A stretch of 64,000 bases of DNA from Campylobacter curvus (GTDB lineage Bacteria; Campylobacterota; Campylobacteria; Campylobacterales; Campylobacteraceae): the NCBI RefSeq assembly GCF_013372125.1, contig NZ_CP053826.1, forward strand, positions 1-64,000, written 5' to 3'. Positions 58,601 through 64,000 of this stretch are shown here, piece by piece (within the stretch, counting starts at the first letter, position 1; the number at the start of each line of letters is the position of its first letter). A program made the position numbers and the translations under genes. The notes below the pieces were generated by a model. The model did not search any database. It was not told the origin of the DNA and saw nothing but the letters and a program-made list of their open reading frames with translations.

Positions 58601-59374
58601 ATGCAAAAAATGAGGCTGAATAAATTCATATCGCATAACACGAGTTACTCGCGTAGAGAGGCTGACGAGCTCATAAAATCGGGCAAAGTAAGCGTCAATA
58701 ACAAACTTGTTAGCGAGCTGGCGACGAGCGTTAGCGACGAGGACAAGGTCAAGATCGGCGGGCGACTCGTGAAGCTAAAAAAGGACTTTACGATGATCGT
58801 CTATCATAAGCAAAAGGGCGAACTCGTCACCAAAAAAGACGATCGCGGACGCAAGACGATCTACGATGCGTTGCCCGAGAGCTTTGCTAAATTTGTCAGT
58901 ATCGGGCGGCTTGATTACGCTAGCGAGGGGCTTTTGCTACTCACTGATGCGCCTGCGATCGCCACGGCTCTCATGGGCAGTGACATCGAGCGCGAATACT
59001 ATCTAAAAGTCAAAGGCGAGATCACCGATGAGGTCAAAGCTGCGATGCGCGAGGGCTTTTTCGCCGCTGATGCGAGCAAGGGTGCGCACGCAAAGAGCAA
59101 GATAAAGTCGATGGAATTTAAGCCTTTTGTTGCGTTTGACATCTTTGGCTCAAGCGGCGGATATACGAAATTTCGCGTCATCATAAACGAAGGGCAAAAC
59201 CGCGAGCTAAGGCGGTTTTTTGGCTATTTTGACCTAGAAGTCATGGATCTAAAACGCGTCAGCTTTGGTCGCGTGGATCTTGGAATGCTAAAACCCGGTA
59301 AATGGCGATACTTTGAAAACGGCGAATATGAAGATTTGAGAGATTTTTTGAAAGCCAATGATATAAGATATTAA
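58601..59374 (+). CDS. rluB: RsuA/RluB-family pseudouridine synthase
   Basis: The 257-residue enzyme has an N-terminal S4 RNA-binding domain (MRLNKFISHNTSYSRREADE, residues 4-23; LIKSGKVSVNN). The catalytic RsuA-type motif is GRLDYASEGLLLLTDAP near 107-123, with Asp in RLD, and NEGQNRELRRFF is near 202. C. jejuni has a homologue next to rnj (Cj1709c). The start is one base after the kdsD stop; a second Met at codon 4 is an alternative start. RluB is more likely than RsuA from length, but the target is inferred. Confidence 0.9.
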   Translation: MQKMRLNKFISHNTSYSRREADELIKSGKVSVNNKLVSELATSVSDEDKVKIGGRLVKLKKDFTMIVYHKQKGELVTKKDDRGRKTIYDALPESFAKFVSIGRLDYASEGLLLLTDAPAIATALMGSDIEREYYLKVKGEITDEVKAAMREGFFAADASKGAHAKSKIKSMEFKPFVAFDIFGSSGGYTKFRVIINEGQNRELRRFFGYFDLEVMDLKRVSFGRVDLGMLKPGKWRYFENGEYEDLRDFLKANDIRY

Positions 59375-59415
59375 AAAATAATCAGTAATAAAATTGTACG
59401 TACATGAGATTATTG

Positions 59416-59991
59416 CTACATTTCTTGATCGATCATCGCAAATTTTACCAGTTTTGGTCTCACTATCTTTTCGTAGTCTTTTGCGTTTAAAATGATAGAA
59501 TGATCAAGTAATCCCGCGTTAAAAGCGATCTCCTCATACCTTTCAAACAAGCTAGGATCGGCGATTAATAGTAAATTTTTATGGAAGCTAAATGGCGGCA
59601 CCGAGCCAAAAACGCAGTCTGTTAGTTCTAGCACTTCTGATGGGCTTGCCAAGCTCGCTTTTGTGCCGCCAAGCGCAGTCGTAAGGGCGTCTAAATTTGC
59701 TTTATGATCGGCCGGAAGCACTGCCAGGACGAAAATTTTATTAGCTTTCATCCTAGGTTTATCGTCGGCAAGCCGCAAATGAGACGGGGCACTGCAGACT
59801 ATATCGCCAAGAGCGTCTAAATTTACCCCTTTGATAGAACAAACTAACGCCTTGGCTCCTTGTCCTAGCTCGGTATTTCGCAGTCTGGCCACTTCTTCGC
59901 TAGTCCTAGCCTCCGCATGCGAAACCACTCTAAATTTAGCGTTTTGCGAGCTCAAAAGCTCCTTTATACTTTCAAAAATTCTCTGTGACAT
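59416..59991 (-). CDS. YbaK/ProX-type aminoacyl-tRNA deacylase domain protein
   Basis: The 191-residue protein has the YbaK/EbsC fold signature: FRVVSHAEARTSEEVARLRN near 20-39, the lysine in GQGAKALVCSIKG near 43-55, and FGSVPPFSFH near 130. Family members hydrolyse mischarged tRNAs such as Cys-tRNA(Pro). The substrate class here is not fixed by sequence. It is monocistronic and converges on the pseudouridine synthase gene. Confidence 0.88.
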   Translation of the reverse strand: MSQRIFESIKELLSSQNAKFRVVSHAEARTSEEVARLRNTELGQGAKALVCSIKGVNLDALGDIVCSAPSHLRLADDKPRMKANKIFVLAVLPADHKANLDALTTALGGTKASLASPSEVLELTDCVFGSVPPFSFHKNLLLIADPSLFERYEEIAFNAGLLDHSIILNAKDYEKIVRPKLVKFAMIDQEM

Positions 59992-60055
59992 TTTGCATCC
60001 TTTTAGCTAATTATACATTAAATTTAAGCTTGTTATAATGACAAAAAGGAAAAAT

Positions 60056-60760
60056 ATGCAGGTAAATTTAGAAGATGTAAAAATCGAGCCAAGCTGGAAA
60101 GATGCCTTGAAAGGTGAGTTTTTGAGCCCGTATTTTGGTGATATAAAAGAAAAGCTAATAGGTGCAAAAAGAGCTGGTGTTGTCTATCCGCCGTCAAATT
60201 TGATATTTAATGCTTTTAATCTAACACCGTTTGATGCCGTAAAGGTCGTCATACTTGGACAAGACCCTTATCACGGTCCTAATCAAGCCATGGGACTAAG
60301 CTTTTCAGTCCCAAGCGGTATGAGGATCCCACCAAGTCTTGTAAATATATATAAAGAAATTTACGATGATTTGGGTATCCGCGAGCCAAATTCTGGCGAT
60401 CTGACGTATTGGGCGAAGCAGGGTGTTTTGTTGCTGAACGCTTCACTAACTGTTGGCGCTAACATGGCAAATTCGCATAGTGGTTTTGGCTGGCAAATTT
60501 TCACCGATGCAGTCATTAAAATTTTAAGCCGTGAGCGTGAAAATATCGTGTTTCTACTCTGGGGCAATCCCGCAAAAGCTAAAATCCCACTCATCGATAC
60601 TAACAAACACTTAGTGCTAACAGCCGCTCATCCAAGTCCTTTGGCGCGCGGTGCATTTTTTGGCTGCCGTCACTTTTCTAAGACAAATTTTTATCTTACG
60701 CAGCATGCAAAGACACCGATAGATTGGGATCTGAATAATTTCAAATTTAGGCTTTCCTAA
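60056..60760 (+). CDS. ung: uracil-DNA glycosylase
   Basis: UNG excises uracil from DNA. The 234-residue family 1 enzyme has the catalytic water-activating motif GQDPYHGPNQAMGLSFSV near 63-80, LLLNASLTV near 119, IVFLLWGNPAK near 160 and the DNA-intercalation motif HPSPLARGAFFG near 186-197. I place the start at 60056 because AAAAAGGAAAAAT precedes it, rather than six codons earlier at 60038. Confidence 0.96.
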   Translation: MQVNLEDVKIEPSWKDALKGEFLSPYFGDIKEKLIGAKRAGVVYPPSNLIFNAFNLTPFDAVKVVILGQDPYHGPNQAMGLSFSVPSGMRIPPSLVNIYKEIYDDLGIREPNSGDLTYWAKQGVLLLNASLTVGANMANSHSGFGWQIFTDAVIKILSRERENIVFLLWGNPAKAKIPLIDTNKHLVLTAAHPSPLARGAFFGCRHFSKTNFYLTQHAKTPIDWDLNNFKFRLS

Positions 60761-60903
60761 AATTCGCGGCGGAACAAATGAGCTGATTTTTAGTGCACAG
60801 TACTTACAAGCTTAACTCTCGTAATTTCGCTATCGTCACTCGGATTTTCTGCTTAGAAGTAGCTTAAAGAAACCAAAATATAGTCTGATTTTTTATGAAT
60901 AAA

Positions 60904-60946
60904 TTTAAAAACTTCACAAATAAGCTTTACCTGTGAAGTTTTTAAA
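60904..60946. terminator. bidirectional terminator between ung and a DUF5339 gene
   Basis: TTTAAAAACTTCACA (60904-60918) and TGTGAAGTTTTTAAA (60932-60946) form a perfect 15-pair stem with T/A-rich arms. It lies between converging genes and serves both strands. Confidence 0.88.
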
Positions 60947-60963
60947 TAGATAGCCTATGAAAT

Positions 60964-61233
60964 TTATTTAGGCATCGCTTGCATTACTTGTTTCATTTGT
61001 TCGAGTGCAGGCTTGCAAGCGGCCTCTTGTGAATCTTTTGGAAGTTGGGCAAATTGTTTTTTCTGGTCCTCGTATGTTGACTTCATGGCTGCCATTTGTG
61101 GGTTATCTTTTGACATTTCTACAAATTTGTCAACCATTTTGAAATATTCTTCGCAAGTAGGCGAAAGATCTGCTGCCGTAGCTGAAATGCTCATAGCGCT
61201 TAAAAAGGCGATTGCCAACAATGATTTTTTCAT
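60964..61233 (-). CDS. small periplasmic protein, DUF5339-like
   Basis: The 89-residue protein has a signal peptide (1-20, ending ISATAA). A helical mature part of about 69 residues has two cysteines (Cys27 in SPTCEEYFK and Cys73 in EAACKPAL), which could form a disulfide tying the two helices. The arrangement CEEYFK, then YEDQKKQFAQLPK and QEAACK resembles the small DUF5339 family in Campylobacter. Function unknown. AAGGAGAATAT precedes the ATG. Confidence 0.75.
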   Translation of the reverse strand: MKKSLLAIAFLSAMSISATAADLSPTCEEYFKMVDKFVEMSKDNPQMAAMKSTYEDQKKQFAQLPKDSQEAACKPALEQMKQVMQAMPK

Positions 61234-61350
61234 ATATTCTCCTTGAAATAAAATATAAACGATTATATTATTTTATACTTTAAAACAAATTTAAGATAAA
61301 TATCAGATATTATTTGATTTTATAAATTTCTAGATTAACTATATTAAAAC

Positions 61351-61539
61351 GGCTCTGTTTCAAAAAAAGTGCTGATAGCCTTAAACGAACGCTTTGCAAG
61401 TCTTACTTGCTCTACAAAGTGCCGAACATATAGCACGCTCTGTTTGCAGTTGCGAAGCAAAATAGTGTCGCTTCATAATATTTGACTACGCTAGAATGTT
61501 TTAAATTTTAAAAATCAATACTTCTTAAAGCAAGGCTAT
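61351..61539 (+). repeat. dispersed MITE-like repeat, copy F with near-perfect 8-bp duplication
   Basis: The 189-bp element starts GGCTCTGTTTCAAAAAAAGT and ends ATCAATACTTCTTAAAGCAA then GGCT, an imperfect inverted repeat. It is flanked by ATTAAAAC (61343-61350) and ATTAAAAT (61540-61547), which look like a target duplication with one change. Internal blocks match copies C and D. It sits upstream of the TonB receptor promoter and may influence its expression. Confidence 0.7.
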
Positions 61540-61611
61540 TAAAATATATAAAGTATGTTTAAACATCATTAACGTCTAATTTATTCTTAAGAAAATAACT
61601 GCTATTATCCT

Positions 61612-61638
61612 TATAATTTAATGTTAATTATCAATATT
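61612..61638 (+). promoter_or_regulatory. -10 element and Fur-like box of the TonB receptor gene
   Basis: TATAAT at 61612-61617 is followed by AATGTTAATTATCAATATT at 61620-61638. Its reverse strand contains TTGATAATTAACATT, a good Fur half site TGATAAT with a weaker second half. A repressor bound here would cover the transcription start. AAGGAGGT at 61652-61659 is an unusually strong ribosome-binding site. Confidence 0.55.
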
Positions 61639-61662
61639 TATTTTAAAATATAAGGAGGTAAA

Positions 61663-63813
61663 ATGTGTAAATTAAGCAAAGTTACCGCCATTATTTTATT
61701 TGGCGTATCTTCTGCCACAGCACAAATGGGGGGGGGTTCGGACGTAAATTCTAAACGAACCGACTCAAACACGACCATCGCGACAGTCAGGCTCGATACG
61801 GTCTCGATCATGGCAAATAGGAGCGAAACCGATGTCGCAAAATACGCAGGTCAGGTCAGTATCTTAAATCAAAATGACTTGGTAAAATCGCCCTCTATTA
61901 TCGAAGATCTAGGCTCTGTTCCTGGTGTGCAGCTTGGAAATGACTTTGGTCGGCAGGTCGGTCAGTATTTCAACATCCGCGGCTTTGGCTATCAAAGCGA
62001 AGCCCGCGTCATCATCGAACAAGACGGTATTAAGCGCTCTGCATCACTCTTTTCAAACCAAATTTCAAGCTTTCGCGTCGATAATGACTTGCTAAAACGC
62101 GTCGAAGTCGTAAAGGGTGCATCATCTGTGCTTCACGGCAGTGGCGCGATCGGTGGTATCGTTAGCATGCAGACAAAAGGCGTAAATGACTTCATAAACC
62201 CGGGTAGCGACTACGGCGTTACGATAGGCCATCGTCAAGAGAGCAATCACATGAATTCAAACCGCGCTGCCATAGCTTTGCGACCGGTAGAAAATTTCGG
62301 ATTTGTGCTTTATGGCAAGCACGCGGACTTTGGCACGATGAAGATGGCAAAGGACGGCAAGAGAACGGGTATAAAGTATGCGATAAACGATGAACGCATA
62401 AATACCGTCTTTGCAAAGACTGAGTGGGCGATCACTGATGAGCATAGCATAGAAGCTAGCGTGTTTAACTATCATGAGAATTTCATCACCGGTTGGCAGT
62501 CGCTTTACTGGTCGGAGCCCGGGGCACTACCGACGGTCGGACGGCTAAAACAGCGCGATTACAGCGTGATGTATAAATATACTCCGCTTAATAACAACTG
62601 GGTAAATTTGTCGCTTCAGTATTATAATGCAAGGGCTCAAAATCATAGGATAAGATCCGGTATATTAAGACGCCAGCCGATTTTAATTGATTACGTCAAT
62701 AAAGACGACAGATGGGGGATGAGGCTAAAAAATGAGAGTGTTTTTGCCACGGGCTGGCTGGAGCATAGGCTGGTAACCGGCGTTGATTACGAGCATAGGA
62801 AAGAAGACGCGATATTTTTGTATAACGGCGAACCGTCTGACTTTGGCTCGTTTCCAAATTTTTACAAAGACCTTGGTATCTACGCTCAAGATGTCTTTGA
62901 TGTGGGAAAATTTGAATTTACCCTTGGCGGGCGTTTTGATAAATTTAAACGCGGTGTGAAGCTACCGGGTAGGAGCACGAGCTCGGAGTCTAGATTTTCT
63001 CCTAAATTTGCCGTTGCTTACGAGGTGCTTGATGGTGTAAATTTACTCGCCGGATACGCCGAGACCTTTAGAAGTCCTACGCCAAACGAGACCTCTCCTA
63101 TTGGCCCGCTAAATCCGCATTACTGGTATATGTCAAACCCTCAGCTAAAACCGGAGCTTGCAAAAGAGTATGAGCTTGGCTTTTCTATCGACAAGCAAAA
63201 TTTACTCGGCGATGACGAGCTGTATTTTAAGGCGACTTACTACAATGGCAATATCAAAGATATGATAGCTTTGCAAGCAAAACCTGGTAATCCGCCATTT
63301 GATCCAGACGCACCCAATAGGCGCTATGGTATGTATGAAAATGTCGATCACGCAAAGCGTCATGGCATCGAGGTCGAGTCAAAATATGCCATAAACAATC
63401 TCGTCTTCTCTCTAGGCTACGACCACACTAAAATTTATGATAAAGCAACCAAAAAGATACTCACCGTCTATGCTGACAAGCTGACATTGGGTGCGCTTTA
63501 TAAATATCAGCCTTGGGGGCTTAGCATGGGTGCTGATGTGACGCATTGGTTCAAACCTAATAACGATGAAAAAGAATTCGTTTCACAGGGTGTGACCTAC
63601 AAAAACAACGACGAGACTTTCACGATCGTAAATTTAAAAGGCAAATGGGAGCCGAAGAATTTTGATAGCTATTTGCTAAATAAAGGGCTTAAAATCAGCT
63701 TTGGTATAAATAATCTCTTCAATAAAGAATACATCTTCCCAAACGGAGTAAAAAAGACCTCAAGAGTCGGCAAAGGACGAAATTTTTATATAGACTTTGA
63801 AAAGACGTTTTAG
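61663..63813 (+). CDS. TonB-dependent outer-membrane receptor, hemoglobin/heme type, phase-variable
   Basis: The 716-residue receptor has a signal peptide (about 1-20, SSATA). The plug domain at about 50-165 has DTVSIMANRSETDVAKYAGQ, then VPGVQLGNDFGRQVGQYFNI and RVEVVKGASSVLHGSGAIGG. A 22-strand type barrel follows, containing YAETFRSPTPNETSP and NPQLKPELAKEYELGFS. It ends NFYIDFEKTF with terminal Phe. The plug and FRxP/NPxL motifs match the hemoglobin/transferrin-receptor subfamily. A run of nine G at codons 22-25 is in frame here. Fur-like site upstream. The nearby rarA starts after a hairpin. Ligand is inferred to be heme or a heme protein. Confidence 0.92.
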   Translation: MCKLSKVTAIILFGVSSATAQMGGGSDVNSKRTDSNTTIATVRLDTVSIMANRSETDVAKYAGQVSILNQNDLVKSPSIIEDLGSVPGVQLGNDFGRQVGQYFNIRGFGYQSEARVIIEQDGIKRSASLFSNQISSFRVDNDLLKRVEVVKGASSVLHGSGAIGGIVSMQTKGVNDFINPGSDYGVTIGHRQESNHMNSNRAAIALRPVENFGFVLYGKHADFGTMKMAKDGKRTGIKYAINDERINTVFAKTEWAITDEHSIEASVFNYHENFITGWQSLYWSEPGALPTVGRLKQRDYSVMYKYTPLNNNWVNLSLQYYNARAQNHRIRSGILRRQPILIDYVNKDDRWGMRLKNESVFATGWLEHRLVTGVDYEHRKEDAIFLYNGEPSDFGSFPNFYKDLGIYAQDVFDVGKFEFTLGGRFDKFKRGVKLPGRSTSSESRFSPKFAVAYEVLDGVNLLAGYAETFRSPTPNETSPIGPLNPHYWYMSNPQLKPELAKEYELGFSIDKQNLLGDDELYFKATYYNGNIKDMIALQAKPGNPPFDPDAPNRRYGMYENVDHAKRHGIEVESKYAINNLVFSLGYDHTKIYDKATKKILTVYADKLTLGALYKYQPWGLSMGADVTHWFKPNNDEKEFVSQGVTYKNNDETFTIVNLKGKWEPKNFDSYLLNKGLKISFGINNLFNKEYIFPNGVKKTSRVGKGRNFYIDFEKTF
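61728..61736 (+). repeat. poly-G (G9) contingency tract in the TonB receptor gene
   Basis: Nine consecutive G residues lie just after the signal-peptide codons, at codons 22-25. With G9 the frame is open. With G10 the next codons reach TAA (TTC GGA CGT AAA TTC TAA). With G8 they reach TAA after GTT CGG ACG. Loss or gain of one base therefore abolishes the mature protein. Campylobacter uses G tracts of this kind for phase variation. Confidence 0.9.
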
Positions 63814-63829
63814 GCGGTAAAATTTACGG

Positions 63830-63848
63830 ACGGGGCATGAAGCCTCGT
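63830..63848 (+). terminator. possible terminator after the TonB receptor gene
   Basis: ACGGGGC and GCCTCGT form a seven-pair stem (one G-U) around an ATGAA loop, 17 bases after the stop. It is followed by a moderately T-rich segment. Confidence 0.5.
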
Positions 63849-63865
63849 TCGTATTTAAATTTGAG

Positions 63866-63871
63866 TATAAT
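63866..63871 (+). promoter_or_regulatory. sigma-70 -10 element of rarA
   Basis: TATAAT in TTGAGTATAATAGCTC lies 24 bases before the TTG start at 63896 and just after the hairpin, separating rarA from the receptor gene. Confidence 0.6.
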
Positions 63872-63895
63872 AGCTCAAATTTAAAAGGAGAAAAT

Positions 63896-64000
63896 TTGCA
63901 AGCCTTTGCTTTACGCTTCCGTCCCCAAAAGCTCGATGATATCTACGGACAAAGCGATATAGTCGCCGTCTTTAAAAAATTTATAGCAAACGAAAAGATC
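63896..64000 (+). CDS. rarA: replication-associated recombination protein A (AAA+ ATPase), 5' part
   Basis: The window ends 35 codons into this gene. The start MQAFALRFRPQKLDDIYGQ with DIVAVFKKF is the N-terminal pattern of RarA/MgsA (LAxRxRPxxLDxxxGQ), before the Walker A region. RarA acts at stalled replication forks together with SSB. The start codon is TTG, with AAAAGGAGAAAA immediately upstream. Clamp-loader ATPases share a similar motif, so the assignment rests on limited sequence. Confidence 0.75.
   Translation, partial: MQAFALRFRPQKLDDIYGQSDIVAVFKKFIANEKI

Overview
This window reads as the start of the chromosome of a Campylobacter. It opens on dnaA-dnaN-gyrB, has about 45% GC, and shows frequent TTG starts, two flagellar hook-protein genes and sigma-54 hook promoters. 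It also has a poly-G contingency tract and the ksgA-rnj-kdsD-rluB block with a small hydrophobic ORF after rlmN. The nickel CO dehydrogenase, class III ribonucleotide reductase and oxidoreductase content suggest the oral C. concisus/curvus/rectus/showae group rather than C. jejuni. The species assignment is inference; no search was run.

1-7.9 kb is core replication (dnaA, dnaN, gyrB) followed by queF with an unusual basic tail, an HD-domain protein, a candidate structured RNA and two small genes. 8-17.5 kb holds two flagellar hook regions: fliK-flgD-flgE on the minus strand and a second, longer hook gene. Each starts from an excellent GG-N10-GC sigma-54 promoter. typA and a Fur-box-preceded hutX lie between them. 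17.5-27.5 kb carries a ParE-type toxin pair, a NhaC-like transporter, a CsgG-like lipoprotein divergent from a small Tyr/Arg/Asp-rich exported protein, ilvD, a chemoreceptor, a cysteine-rich unknown and rmuC.

27.5-36.8 kb is an accessory oxidoreductase island on the minus strand, much of it decaying. An aldo/keto reductase, two short-chain dehydrogenases and an NAD(P)H-binding protein are each broken by one stop or frameshift. Fragments of further genes survive between them. Intact members are a carboxymuconolactone-decarboxylase-like protein, a DUF2798 protein, a quinol-monooxygenase-like protein, one SDR, a cupin, a flavodoxin and an iron-dependent alcohol dehydrogenase. An intact IS1595-family insertion sequence (17-bp terminal repeats, 8-bp target duplication) has landed inside a copy of a dispersed intergenic repeat.

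37-50 kb is anaerobic metabolism: a monofunctional CO dehydrogenase (cooS), a divergent NrtABC/SsuABC-type transporter, an aldo/keto reductase and a class III ribonucleotide reductase. The glycyl-radical tail of that reductase appears to be encoded by a separate 58-codon gene. nrdA and purB follow. 50-61 kb is housekeeping: pseudouridine synthases, rlmN with a 31-codon membrane ORF, hisF, ksgA, rnj, kdsD, ung. 61-64 kb holds a heme-type TonB receptor with a G9 tract just after its signal peptide and the start of rarA.

Two cross-window signals stand out. First, a MITE-like repeat family with GGCTCTGTTTT-type ends is present in at least six intergenic sites. Second, there is an iron/heme axis: hutX and the phase-variable TonB receptor both have Fur-like boxes.
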